From Candidatus Peregrinibacteria bacterium (GTDB lineage Bacteria > Patescibacteriota > Gracilibacteria > Peribacterales > Peribacteraceae), in assembly GCA_018648865.1 (NCBI GenBank), contig JABGQH010000013.1, forward strand, positions 186,001 through 250,000: a DNA stretch of 64,000 nt, in the 5' to 3' direction. Position 1 is the first letter of the stretch. Every line of letters begins with the position of its first letter. Positions 8,818-18,590 of this stretch are shown here, in pieces. The notes below the pieces were generated by a model. It saw only the letters and a program-made list of their open reading frames with translations. It searched no databases and was not told the origin of the DNA. Position numbers and translations under genes: made by a program.

Positions 8818-11800
8818 GTGCAACGGCGTTTACTGTTGATCACTTTGGCCTTCGCTTGGTGCGTACTGTTTCCTGCAAGTGTGCTGGGGCTAACTATTCA
8901 ATTCCCTAATAGTTACCAAGACGTACAACAAACTTTGATTGATATAGAAAATGATATTGGACAAGCAGAATGTGGAGGATGGATACCTTTTGATACAGAA
9001 ATAAATGTGGAAGATCACATAGCACGCGTATCAGGAGTCCCTGGAAGAGACGGTGAGCCATTTGGAAATATATTGTCTGGAATGGCTAGCCGGATAGAGA
9101 CTGGAGGGGTTTTAGATACAGGTCTACAGCTTCCGACCGATGTAACTGGATACATATCTGCCTGCAGACCGGGAAGCCCACCTTTTTTTAAAGAACTACC
9201 ATGTCAAAGACCAGGACCAGGAATAGTAGGTGGATCATCTATTTTTGGAGACGGAGACAATGCAAATACAGATCCACTTGGCAATGGCGTTGAATGGACA
9301 TGCGATGCAGTATGTAGTGATATGAATAGGAGATGGGGCGTTCTATTATGGACGGAAACATGTCCTGACCCAGACGATGCCAGAACCATAAATAGTAATT
9401 GTTATGATAGTGATCTAGAAGACAAGCCAGAGCCTCCTGAGGCTGGGACAGACTGTAGTTGGAGTGAGGAATGGTTTTATTGTTGCACCCAAAGTCCAAC
9501 CGCTCCAAATTGCATAGAAAGACCATGTATAGGAGAAGAATGTCATACCCCAAATCCAATAGTTGATGGACATCAATCATATGGTGCTCCATATCTTTCT
9601 TACTACAGACGATATGAGGGATCATGCCAACGTGACCCTATTCCTCCACCATATGTTACAAACGATGATAGTAACCGTCTTGATGTACCTGTTTCTTGTT
9701 ATGGGGTTTACAATCAATATGATCCAAAAGTCCAAGTGTCTAGAGCCACAGATTATTCATGTGTAATTGCCAATACTTACGCAGGCGAAAATAAAGATTT
9801 TACAAAAATGGGAACCACCCAAAAATCTAATTTTGCTGCCACCGAAATTGGTAAAAGAATGCTCGGGACAGACTGGTTAGATCCTCCTTCTACAGACTAC
9901 CACCTAAAAAGAGAGCCAAATGAAGACCTAAGCACAGATCTATGGAGAAGTAATTCTGCAGGAGGATTTTCTATGGTGAATAATCAGTTATTAGAAAATT
10001 CATATAAAAATAATCTAACTCAATTTTTACTTTCTCCGGATGAATCAAAATTTAAAACATATCCTCAGCTTTCATTAGAACAACCTCTGTCTACAGGAGC
10101 TTTATTGCGAGCTTTTGATGAAACAGCAGATTCTGCATATACAGAAAGAAGATTCTTTTCTGAATGGTGGCAAGAACAAGAAACCGAAATGGCTCAATTG
10201 CTTACTCCTCCAAGTGTAAGGCTGGTGCTCCCTGCACCATGGGTAATTGGGATAGATAAACAAGATCCATTCTTGCTCGCAAATCCTATAGAAATATCAT
10301 CAGACAATTCTTCTGTAGAAGTTTTGTTACAAGCAAAAGAGGATCTACTTGGAGAAGTAGCTGCATATTTTGAAAGGTCTCCTTTATTAGAAGTTAAGGA
10401 AGAAGCTCTACCTGTTCTGGTTCCATTCGGGAATCCTGTAGAACTACGTGCTTTAGCTGATTCTTGGTGTACATGGTATATGGAAAGAGATGCCCAACAA
10501 GACTGTTCAGGCGCACCAAATGAAGTACATAACATCATGGACGGACTAAGGGTATATGCCGACAGAATTGAAGAGGTCAGATTACTACGCTCAGAATTAT
10601 ATTACTACGAAGCATCTATATTAGAGAGACAGCAAGGTGTTAGAGGAGCAATAACTATGTGGCTAAAAGACAATATAGATAGTTACAAAGCATATATTGA
10701 TTCATTAGAAGATATAGATGATTTAAGGCGAAAGTGGGCAAGGCTACAGAACAAATACAGAGAGTTTAATGATAAAACTAACATGCCTTGGTGTATGAAC
10801 GATCGTTTCACAACTCCAATCTATTCATTGTTGGATTATGTAATTATGCAAAGAGGAAGACCAAACTATTGGTACCCTGGTAGGCCAGGTCTAACAGGAG
10901 GGATTGATTCATTTTTTACAGGACCTTCTACATTCGGCAGCCTCTATGTATTGCCAAGGCTCTCTGTAGATTCTCCATCTGATGTAGTGTTTGATCTATC
11001 TCATTTGTACGTAGAAAACTCTTTAGCAATACCTGTTCTTAAACCAATCCAAATTAGACTTGAATGGAGCGCTATGGCACCCCCTTCTGTAACTGTAGAA
11101 ACTCCTGAGTATCCAGATCCTTTGCCGCCTCTTCCTATTCTTCCTACTATTCATCTGGATATAGAAAGAGAGCTAGCATCGGTAACTATTGGAGACACTC
11201 CTCCCACTATTACATCATCTATCCCTAATCCTGTTACCAGTTTAGATCTGATATTCTTTAGAAGAATAGATTATCTTTTTGACCAAATGGATCATGCGTA
11301 TAAAAGATTCTGGAAAAGCCTAAGTCTAATTCCTGGAGCATCAAAACCAGACGGAACTCAGGCCGGAACAGAAGAGGATTGTATAATTGGTTCAGGCGGG
11401 GAATATGAAATCCCTTGTGTTCATACAGAAATGGATTTACGAGAGAGGTTCCAACGAATGTGTGCTAGGCCAGCCATTCTTTTAAAGGAAGATTTTGAAG
11501 TTGTAGGGGAAAGAAGGAACACAATTATTAATGATTTTGGAGATTGCCCAAGAGAAGATTGGGCATGCCAATTACAAAATAGATATACTGAATATAGTAG
11601 AGAGGGCTGGGCGCTAAAAAGCCCACCTGAAAGTGGACAACAAAATTTACTAGATGTCTTAAGACGAAAACTATTCCAAGAGACTCTGTTCTTCCAGAAT
11701 AGAAGGAACCCCAATAAGACACCGTTTATCGTAGATCTGGATGAAATCACTCCATCGTTTAGAGTCCCTGAAACAGAAGATATAACTCCAGAAGAAACAA

Positions 11801-11820
11801 GTACTCATTTCTCACCATAA
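8818..11820 (+). CDS. Large exported Cys-containing protein, unknown family
   Basis: 1000 residues from GTG 8818. The N terminus M-Q-R-R-L-L-L-I-T-L-A then a hydrophobic stretch to A-S-V-L-G is a Sec signal peptide. The first 320 residues are rich in paired cysteines (for example W-F-Y-C-C and I-G-E-E-C), suggesting disulfides; the middle is helical and charged; a Pro-rich stretch near 760-790 (P-L-P-P-L-P-I-L-P) precedes another Cys-containing end. No further membrane anchor is obvious. I recognise no domain. It is the first gene of a tightly coupled operon, overlapping the next by TAATG. Plausible roles are part of a surface machine or an extracellular scaffold; this is inference. Confidence 0.8.
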   Translation: MQRRLLLITLAFAWCVLFPASVLGLTIQFPNSYQDVQQTLIDIENDIGQAECGGWIPFDTEINVEDHIARVSGVPGRDGEPFGNILSGMASRIETGGVLDTGLQLPTDVTGYISACRPGSPPFFKELPCQRPGPGIVGGSSIFGDGDNANTDPLGNGVEWTCDAVCSDMNRRWGVLLWTETCPDPDDARTINSNCYDSDLEDKPEPPEAGTDCSWSEEWFYCCTQSPTAPNCIERPCIGEECHTPNPIVDGHQSYGAPYLSYYRRYEGSCQRDPIPPPYVTNDDSNRLDVPVSCYGVYNQYDPKVQVSRATDYSCVIANTYAGENKDFTKMGTTQKSNFAATEIGKRMLGTDWLDPPSTDYHLKREPNEDLSTDLWRSNSAGGFSMVNNQLLENSYKNNLTQFLLSPDESKFKTYPQLSLEQPLSTGALLRAFDETADSAYTERRFFSEWWQEQETEMAQLLTPPSVRLVLPAPWVIGIDKQDPFLLANPIEISSDNSSVEVLLQAKEDLLGEVAAYFERSPLLEVKEEALPVLVPFGNPVELRALADSWCTWYMERDAQQDCSGAPNEVHNIMDGLRVYADRIEEVRLLRSELYYYEASILERQQGVRGAITMWLKDNIDSYKAYIDSLEDIDDLRRKWARLQNKYREFNDKTNMPWCMNDRFTTPIYSLLDYVIMQRGRPNYWYPGRPGLTGGIDSFFTGPSTFGSLYVLPRLSVDSPSDVVFDLSHLYVENSLAIPVLKPIQIRLEWSAMAPPSVTVETPEYPDPLPPLPILPTIHLDIERELASVTIGDTPPTITSSIPNPVTSLDLIFFRRIDYLFDQMDHAYKRFWKSLSLIPGASKPDGTQAGTEEDCIIGSGGEYEIPCVHTEMDLRERFQRMCARPAILLKEDFEVVGERRNTIINDFGDCPREDWACQLQNRYTEYSREGWALKSPPESGQQNLLDVLRRKLFQETLFFQNRRNPNKTPFIVDLDEITPSFRVPETEDITPEETSTHFSP

Positions 11821-12656
11821 TGAAAAATTTAAGTCTAATTCTATCTATCGGCATATTAACTTTTTCATTTTTAGGAGTTGTTTCCCTGCACGCTGAAGAG
11901 GCAAATGCAGATGATTGCATATACGAAGTAGAAAACGAATTAGCCAGAGAGCATCGTATTTTTAGAACAATACTATTTGGTCACGACAGAGCAGAAGACT
12001 TAAATGTTGGAGCAGTAGAATATGAAATTGATGGAAGTATTTGGTACAAAATTGATGCAAATCAATGGAGATCTGTATCTGATGGGTTTGTTGATACCAC
12101 ACACTACAACGCACTTATTAATAATCGGTCAGAAATAACAGCAGAATTTGGAAGACCAGACAGAAAAGGAATCTTTGAAACAAAGAGAGTAACAACATCT
12201 GAACTTATTCCATATATCGGAACAAGCCTTCATGCTTTTCAATGTAGGCTACTACTACTTTGTGAAACTGTTAATGTATCAAAGGCACATGATGAAGATA
12301 CATCTGTAGAAATTGATGTTTCTTACCCAGGTTGCATGCAAGAAACAAGGGAATCAATTCCCGAATGCCATATTAATAATGAAAGACCAATATCAGACGA
12401 TATTATGATCGTAAATAATTGCGAGGAAGCGATAACGCAACTGCTTGAACAAGAAGCAGAAATCATTGATCTTGCTATTCAATATGATGCTGCATATCGA
12501 ACATTGCTACAGATTGCTGGTAATGTAGATATCTTTATACAGGAATTTCACTGGCCTATGACACATAGCTTAAGACAAGCAATTGATGTGATGGGATCAT
12601 TTGGTAGAATCCCATGTTTTCTATCTAGTTGTGAAGCTTATCCCCCATTAGATTAA
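11820..12656 (+). CDS. Exported protein of unknown function
   Basis: 278 residues beginning with a signal peptide (M-K-N-L-S-L-I-L then hydrophobic, likely cleaved near H-A-E-E). The mature part holds C-R-L-L-L-L-C, P-G-C-M-Q and E-C-H-I-N, and ends C-F-L-S-S-C-E-A, again suggesting disulfides. The start codon overlaps the previous stop (TAATG), so translation is coupled. The ending, with a helical segment leading to a Cys pair, resembles the design of the gene at 12660. No known domain recognised. Confidence 0.78.
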   Translation: MKNLSLILSIGILTFSFLGVVSLHAEEANADDCIYEVENELAREHRIFRTILFGHDRAEDLNVGAVEYEIDGSIWYKIDANQWRSVSDGFVDTTHYNALINNRSEITAEFGRPDRKGIFETKRVTTSELIPYIGTSLHAFQCRLLLLCETVNVSKAHDEDTSVEIDVSYPGCMQETRESIPECHINNERPISDDIMIVNNCEEAITQLLEQEAEIIDLAIQYDAAYRTLLQIAGNVDIFIQEFHWPMTHSLRQAIDVMGSFGRIPCFLSSCEAYPPLD

Positions 12657-12659
12657 TAC

Positions 12660-13478
12660 ATGAAGAATCGTCCATCCTTTATCTGGCTTTTAGTTTCCAT
12701 GGCAATTGTAACTCCTATTGTTGGGGGGATAGCTTTCGGTGGATCCTTGCTCGCAAGTATTACATCATTAGACAGTGGAACAACACCAATATTGGCTCCG
12801 TGTACTCCAGACGATACTAGATATGCAAACCTATTTTTTCAGAGAACTCCAATAGAAAATTGGCCAGACCAATATCATGGAATGGTAAACAATTCTATAG
12901 AAGAATCATTAGAATCAAGTGCCAATTTAGAGTGTGATAGCGAAACCTCTCCATTTCCTAAACCAACTAGAACAATAGAAGCTATTGCCAGAAACCTTCC
13001 TCCATGGGGAACAATAGAAGCACAAGATCAACTAACTTTTCAAGATTCTGGACTCGTTTTATTAGAGCTTTTAAGGGTTTATGAATGTGCATTATATGAT
13101 TACAAGAATTTTATTAGACAGCACGCAACAAATGAAAAAATTGAAGAAGTTAATCAAGGAAATTTGTCTATTGATGTTCTTTCTAAGTGGACGTATGGAC
13201 AAAGAGAAAAAGAAATCCAACCAATTCTTTCTATGCTAGAAATAGAATTAGCAACTGCCAGACCATCACTAGAAAAGGCATTATCCATACTTGCTGGTGC
13301 ATCTAGACTCCAATTATTGGACGGAGAACTACAATGCCTGCAAGGTGCTTCGTTAGATATTAGAAATGGATTTTCTTTGGCAGCAGAAGCCAGTGCTTGC
13401 CTACCAAGAATATGGGATTCCAGAGACGTACTAAGAGATATAGATCAAACATTTTATGTGCCGAATGCCACACCATGA
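12660..13478 (+). CDS. Exported or membrane-anchored protein of unknown function
   Basis: 272 residues. One hydrophobic segment at about 9-32 serves as signal or anchor (W-L-L-V-S-M-A-I-V then G-G-I-A-F-G-G). The mature region is mostly helical with scattered cysteines (A-P-C-T-P, L-E-C-D, Y-E-C-A, L-Q-C-L, S-A-C-L). It starts 3 nt after the previous stop and ends in an ATGA overlap with the next gene. No family recognised; it belongs with its operon neighbours by layout and style. Confidence 0.76.
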   Translation: MKNRPSFIWLLVSMAIVTPIVGGIAFGGSLLASITSLDSGTTPILAPCTPDDTRYANLFFQRTPIENWPDQYHGMVNNSIEESLESSANLECDSETSPFPKPTRTIEAIARNLPPWGTIEAQDQLTFQDSGLVLLELLRVYECALYDYKNFIRQHATNEKIEEVNQGNLSIDVLSKWTYGQREKEIQPILSMLEIELATARPSLEKALSILAGASRLQLLDGELQCLQGASLDIRNGFSLAAEASACLPRIWDSRDVLRDIDQTFYVPNATP

Positions 13479-15865
13479 AGAAATACTATTTAATATTATC
13501 ATTCGGCTTATTACTTGTTAGCAACAGCGCACATGCTAACCAACCAACTGTTTATCAAAAATTACGAGATAGAGAAATTGAAAGATTCTCTGTTCAAACT
13601 GTAGAGCCAGTAATAGCCAAATTCGTACCACGTATTTTTCCAGAACATGGATTAGATATTTCAGAGTCAGATGTACTGCCTGCTCTGGCGGGGCTTCAAA
13701 CAGAAGTGTGTAGAGCAGAAATAAATGAAGGTGAGGATGTATCTATCCACTCATGTGATACAAATTTAAAAACAATAACCAACTTGGTACAAAAACAATC
13801 TTGGCTTAGGGGTAAAATACGAGATTTTCAAGTATCTGCCGCGAGCTATGAAATGAATATGGCAATGTATGGAGTTTCAAACTCTTCAACAAAGATCCCC
13901 CTTAGACTGCTTAGCATATCTAATATTTGGGAAAGTGGCTTTGGAACTATTGGAAGTACATCCATGGAAGTACCAGTTAGAGGAGAGGAATATCCAAACG
14001 GAATAAGCTCTGAATTCGATTCAGTTAGAAATGTGCTTGAAGAATTAAGAAATCAAGATGAAGATTTATTTATAGCTGCAGTTTGGCGCTATTTAAATGG
14101 TTATAGAAGATTACCAACACCATGCGAAAACAATGCGCAAGGCGATGGAACGCCTTGGCAGATGGTCTCAGCTCGCTTTTGCGAGCTTGAACAAGCATTA
14201 AATAATGTATTTCTTCGGCTGCCACAAACATATGATCCGCCAATTTCATCAAGAGAATCAGTGTTATTCCCATCTATAACACTCGGATCTTTGGGGGTAC
14301 ATCTTTGGGCACGAAATGACGATATAGGATTAGAATGGGATATGCCTATTAATCCAATCTTGCCTGCACTCGATTGTTCATCGGAACGCAGCTATAACCA
14401 GCCTAGTGAAACTTGTGAAGGTGATGCAACACTTGGCGGAAATTACCCACCAGAACTCCCAGATCCACAGATTAATTCTGGGATATGCTCTCATCCAATT
14501 GCTAAACGTGGATACCTTTGCCGAACACAATACAAACCAAACTGCCCCGATGTTTTAAGTAGCGGTACTAGACAACTAGGAGGAGAAATACTTTTAACAG
14601 AATGTTCTAGCCCCCAAACAGATTCCCCTGTCCGTATTACAGAGTCTGGACCAAATGTTTGCGGAGAAGGTGGATGGAGAACGGATGCTTTGCCACTACC
14701 ACCAGATACACAAGACAAAGACATTGTTTCCGATTTAGACTCCTGTAGTAATTGCTATACAGATCTAGTCTGTGACTCTTGCAGCCCAGAATATGTTTCT
14801 AGTAAAGAAGAGGATGGACGCATAGAAATATGTATAGACACTGGCAATGGTGCATTCTCAACATACTCTGCAATGCATGGCCTTATACGTGCACAACAAA
14901 TGTGTGATTCTCCAGCTGGTACAGGGTCTATTAAACATAACCTCTATCAAACAAGAGATGGATGTTGCGCAATGGAAACAAGTGCAAATATGCTTGTATG
15001 TAATGCGCTAGCAGGAGATGGAGTACTAGATGCTATAGGACTTACAATTCCATCATGTGCTACTGCACTTGCGAATATCCAGTGTGAAAATTCTTTGGGG
15101 TCAAGTATCGATATTTGTGGAAGTACAGGAATCCCATTCTCAGATGAAGAAATATTTGAAGGAATTAAAAGTTATGTGAATACAAATTCGTCTAACTTAA
15201 TGATACCAAGTAGTTGCTCTGGCGCAGTCCTTAATTTGGACGGCAGAAATACCCGAATAAAACAATCGCTTCCTCAAATTTGCTCTCCTGAATGTAGCGT
15301 TGCATATCCAAGTACAATTGGTAATGCTGCCTGCCATATTGGGCAGTGCATTGAACAATCATTAGAAGATCACAGGCTAATCCCAGGAAGGGTGACATGG
15401 GCTACTCAAGACCAAGCTTTCCCATGGGATGCAGAGTCTAATGGAAGAGAATGGGAACAAAGGAATGTTTTTGCACCACCTGATTATTCTGTCTTACCTT
15501 CTTATGCGCCAGAAAGATTAGTGCAAGAAGTAGATTCTATATTTTGCCAAACTATGGGACTACCACTGCGAAGCCTACCAACGCTTTGTTCTTTCGATTC
15601 TAGAAGGAGCTTAAGCTTGCCAGCTAATGGGCAAGGAATGTTTGCAGCAGGGTTTACAAAAGATTATCAAGAATCGAAAGAGCCAATGGAAATCCTAAGG
15701 TCTTTGGTCTCTAGTATTGGCGCTAGAGTAGGATCTGAAATTTACACTCAATACTTCCGTGGGACTGTAGGATCTTTGGTCTCAATAATGCAAAACACTA
15801 ACAGCCTTATTTCTTCATTAGAAGAAATCGACTTCCCCAAAGAAATGTGCCCACGACTTAATTAA
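13475..15865 (+). CDS. Large Cys-rich exported protein of unknown family
   Basis: 796 residues. I start it at ATG 13475, which overlaps the previous stop as ATGA and gives a clear signal peptide (M-K-K-Y-Y-L-I-L ... S-A-H-A-N); the frame is open further upstream but without a signal. The region about residues 330-600 is dense in cysteines, including C-S-N-C-Y, C-D-S-C, D-G-C-C and C-S-P-E-C, like a disulfide-braced extracellular module. The N-terminal third is helical. It shares style with the 1000-residue protein at 8818. Function not known. Confidence 0.8.
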   Translation: MKKYYLILSFGLLLVSNSAHANQPTVYQKLRDREIERFSVQTVEPVIAKFVPRIFPEHGLDISESDVLPALAGLQTEVCRAEINEGEDVSIHSCDTNLKTITNLVQKQSWLRGKIRDFQVSAASYEMNMAMYGVSNSSTKIPLRLLSISNIWESGFGTIGSTSMEVPVRGEEYPNGISSEFDSVRNVLEELRNQDEDLFIAAVWRYLNGYRRLPTPCENNAQGDGTPWQMVSARFCELEQALNNVFLRLPQTYDPPISSRESVLFPSITLGSLGVHLWARNDDIGLEWDMPINPILPALDCSSERSYNQPSETCEGDATLGGNYPPELPDPQINSGICSHPIAKRGYLCRTQYKPNCPDVLSSGTRQLGGEILLTECSSPQTDSPVRITESGPNVCGEGGWRTDALPLPPDTQDKDIVSDLDSCSNCYTDLVCDSCSPEYVSSKEEDGRIEICIDTGNGAFSTYSAMHGLIRAQQMCDSPAGTGSIKHNLYQTRDGCCAMETSANMLVCNALAGDGVLDAIGLTIPSCATALANIQCENSLGSSIDICGSTGIPFSDEEIFEGIKSYVNTNSSNLMIPSSCSGAVLNLDGRNTRIKQSLPQICSPECSVAYPSTIGNAACHIGQCIEQSLEDHRLIPGRVTWATQDQAFPWDAESNGREWEQRNVFAPPDYSVLPSYAPERLVQEVDSIFCQTMGLPLRSLPTLCSFDSRRSLSLPANGQGMFAAGFTKDYQESKEPMEILRSLVSSIGARVGSEIYTQYFRGTVGSLVSIMQNTNSLISSLEEIDFPKEMCPRLN

Positions 15866-15867
15866 AA

Positions 15868-17391
15868 ATGAAGAAAATTATTATTTTATTTATCGGCATA
15901 TGTGTAATGCAACTAAGCCCAAAGGCTCTTGCATCCCCTACCCCTATCTCAAATAACTATTTACCTCAGGCTATTCAAAGAATAGATAATGGTCTTGCGA
16001 ATGCTTCTACATCAGATCCAGCCAATAACTTTTTCTTAATGTTCTTTAGCTGGCTAGATGAAGTGCAAACAATAATAGCCAGCAGCATAGATACCGAAAA
16101 CAGGATAGTACTTCATCAAGAAGACCTTGAAAGAATCACTCCATGCTTACATTTTGATATTCTTTTGCTACAAGGAAAGATTGATGAAATAAATAATGCA
16201 CTTAAATCCGCATTTAGAGAAAAGAGAGTCGGTGATATTTGGAAATTAAAAAGATTACTGCGTTATGCAAACCAAAGACATAACCGATTAATTTTAGGAT
16301 CAACAAATCCAGAATACGTAGACAAAGAATATCATTGGCTATATTCATTTGATAATGATGGATGGTGTTGTACAGAGCCAAGTGAAAGTGAGCAGTGCGT
16401 AGTTACTGCCAGATCAGATTGTAGATCCCAAGATGGATTAATTTCCAGTAATGCAGAAGAATGTTCTAGGATTTGCAATCCAGCTCACCCATCTGACATA
16501 CCTGTACCTGTTTGCCCATTTGATACAAACTATTTACCACCAACAGCCGAGGGATATGGATGTGATTTAGAGACAATGGATGCAGTATTATCAAACGCTA
16601 ATAATGCATTTCTAGAAGAACGGAATGCACTAAGCTTTTTTGAGCAGAAAAAAGATGATTTTTTAAGAAATCAGGCATCAGGAATCGGACTTGCAGATGA
16701 CATATACGAAATAACAGGACAAGAAGCTCCTCCTCTTGGCACATGGAGAACACAGGTGCCTAGAACACACAAAAGAGAATCCGGGTGCTTAGAAAGCATC
16801 CCAGAGGGCGCAGCTCGCCTGTCTTTACGTACTCCTTTCTCTTTCTCTAAAGATCACATTGCAATAAGTAGACTAGTAGAAAGAATTTCACGCATTGTTG
16901 GAGAAGAAAGAGAACAAGAGGATTTCCTAAAATATCCATCAGAATTTGAGGACGGATCTGTGCAACAACAAGAAGCAATGGCAAGAGATGAGTCTATGGG
17001 AATAGTTAAAAAGTTCTTTAAGGAAATGCTAAGAGGCTACTACACTAGAAAAAACATAGAACAATCTAGCAATGAGGCAAAACCATTTATTCAGTCAATT
17101 GATTCGCAACAACAGATTGCAGATGTATTTAAGCCACTTAGACAGCCCATTAAAGAAATTGTAGTAATGGCTAGTTATAGGGATAGGGGTATACGCAAAT
17201 TTACAACCAACTATGCATTTTTCTTGCGTAGCTCATGCATATACAGACCATGTAATGAAATACTAGATAGAGTATTAAAAATTACGCTAGAAGACTCTTG
17301 CTTCCCATATGCTAATGGAATGTTTAAGAACTCTAACTCACCTCATACATATCAAAAATGTATAAATGATGCAGGTGTAACCGAGTTTTAA
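15868..17391 (+). CDS. Exported Cys-containing helical protein of unknown family
   Basis: 507 residues with a signal peptide (M-K-K-I-I-I-L-F-I-G ... A-L-A-S). It begins 2 nt after the preceding stop. The Cys motifs W-C-C-T-E and C-S-R-I-C cluster around residues 165-215. Long charged helices flank them, and the C-terminal part has C-I-Y-R-P-C and S-C-F-P-Y. No family recognised. It is the fifth exported protein in a row, followed 41 nt later by a prepilin-like gene, which suggests a surface structure built from these products. Confidence 0.78.
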   Translation: MKKIIILFIGICVMQLSPKALASPTPISNNYLPQAIQRIDNGLANASTSDPANNFFLMFFSWLDEVQTIIASSIDTENRIVLHQEDLERITPCLHFDILLLQGKIDEINNALKSAFREKRVGDIWKLKRLLRYANQRHNRLILGSTNPEYVDKEYHWLYSFDNDGWCCTEPSESEQCVVTARSDCRSQDGLISSNAEECSRICNPAHPSDIPVPVCPFDTNYLPPTAEGYGCDLETMDAVLSNANNAFLEERNALSFFEQKKDDFLRNQASGIGLADDIYEITGQEAPPLGTWRTQVPRTHKRESGCLESIPEGAARLSLRTPFSFSKDHIAISRLVERISRIVGEEREQEDFLKYPSEFEDGSVQQQEAMARDESMGIVKKFFKEMLRGYYTRKNIEQSSNEAKPFIQSIDSQQQIADVFKPLRQPIKEIVVMASYRDRGIRKFTTNYAFFLRSSCIYRPCNEILDRVLKITLEDSCFPYANGMFKNSNSPHTYQKCINDAGVTEF

Positions 17392-17432
17392 TAGAAATAT
17401 TTATTTTTAATTAGTATTATTAAATCAATTAA

Positions 17433-17918
17433 ATGAAGAAAACTGAATTTCATAGGCAAATGTTAAGCACTCATAGCTATAGCAATGGATTTACTCTTAT
17501 TGAGTTATTATTGGCTATTGGAATTATTAGTATCTTGATGGCGATAATCATTGGAGCAATTAATCCTAGTAAACAATACCGAGATGCTCAAAACGCAGAT
17601 AGAACATATACGATTAGAATGTACGAGCACGCCATCTCTCAATACTTAATTGATGGTAATGCGATAAATGACGTTCCAGCTAGAATTGGAATTGCAAAAC
17701 CTATATGCCAGGACTTAGTTACTGGCACAGATTGTACTGTTACAGCAGAAGGATTTGATCTAAGTGCTTTGATTGCAGGTGCAAAGTACGCACCTTCTTT
17801 GCCAGTGGACCCTGCACTAACTGGATCAACAATTACTGGATATTATATTTTCAAAGATGGAAGTTTTATTAGAATATGCTCTCCTTTAGCAGACCCTGAT
17901 TGTGGAAATGAATTGTAA
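17433..17918 (+). CDS. Type IV prepilin-like protein
   Basis: 161 residues. Residues 19-24 are G-F-T-L-I-E, the prepilin peptidase site with cleavage after G19 and the needed Glu at mature position 5, followed by a hydrophobic helix to about residue 46 (N-terminal methylation type). The mature domain has C-Q-D-L, D-C-T-V and a C-terminal C-S-P-L-A-D-P-D-C disulfide-loop pattern typical of pilins and pseudopilins. It could be a major or minor pilin, or a pseudopilin. It follows the exported-protein operon with a 41-nt AT-rich gap, so it may have its own promoter. No pilus ATPase or platform gene is in the window. Confidence 0.85.
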   Translation: MKKTEFHRQMLSTHSYSNGFTLIELLLAIGIISILMAIIIGAINPSKQYRDAQNADRTYTIRMYEHAISQYLIDGNAINDVPARIGIAKPICQDLVTGTDCTVTAEGFDLSALIAGAKYAPSLPVDPALTGSTITGYYIFKDGSFIRICSPLADPDCGNEL

Positions 17919-17936
17919 AAAACAATACTAATACCT

Positions 17937-18482
17937 CTATTCTATTGGGATCTGCGACTCAATTGATTCTGGCGCCATTCCCGATAAATCCAAAGCATCA
18001 TCAAAATATGGTTTGCATCCTTTTAATGAAAAAAGGAAACTTAGAATGAACAAAAAGAAAAACGTAGCCCTCAAGTTAACAGAAATTTTCTTAATAAACA
18101 TAATTATAAATCCAAAAAGGCCACAGTATAATATGTAAGGTAATAGAATATTCATTCTATTAACTAGGTGACCTAGCCCAACACCATGAAATAATGCTGG
18201 AGGTGCTACAATAAAAATCATCCAGACATATAAATCATCATCTACAAACAAAGCAGAAATAATAATGAAAATCATTAATCCGATAAGAGATATTGTTCTT
18301 TTCTTTTTTTGGAAACAACAAGATATAACCAATGGTATGAAGCTCCCAATAAAAACATATAGGTACGCCAATTTGTAATTAAGATGGAATGCAACAAAAC
18401 AAGATCCCCAAGCAGCAATAGGAGTTGCTATCCACATCAAACGACTCTGGAGAGCAGACTCAATTTTTTGAGTTATTTTCAT
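17937..18482 (-). CDS. Hypothetical multi-spanning membrane protein
   Basis: 181 residues with about five hydrophobic segments between residues 15 and 155, short loops and few charged residues. I see no conserved motif. It is convergent with the prepilin gene (18 bp between stops) and divergent from dnaE, with 108 bp between starts. The short hydrophilic C-terminal tail ends E-S-I-E-S-Q-I-P-I-E. Function unknown. Confidence 0.65.
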   Translation of the reverse strand: MKITQKIESALQSRLMWIATPIAAWGSCFVAFHLNYKLAYLYVFIGSFIPLVISCCFQKKKRTISLIGLMIFIIISALFVDDDLYVWMIFIVAPPALFHGVGLGHLVNRMNILLPYILYCGLFGFIIMFIKKISVNLRATFFFLFILSFLFSLKGCKPYFDDALDLSGMAPESIESQIPIE

Positions 18483-18590
18483 GTTTATATGATATCAGAA
18501 TAAAGAAATTATATGATTGGACATATGCTAAACAGAAATTAAAACATAATATCTAATACTTACTACATAAATGCTACACTTAGAATAAAT

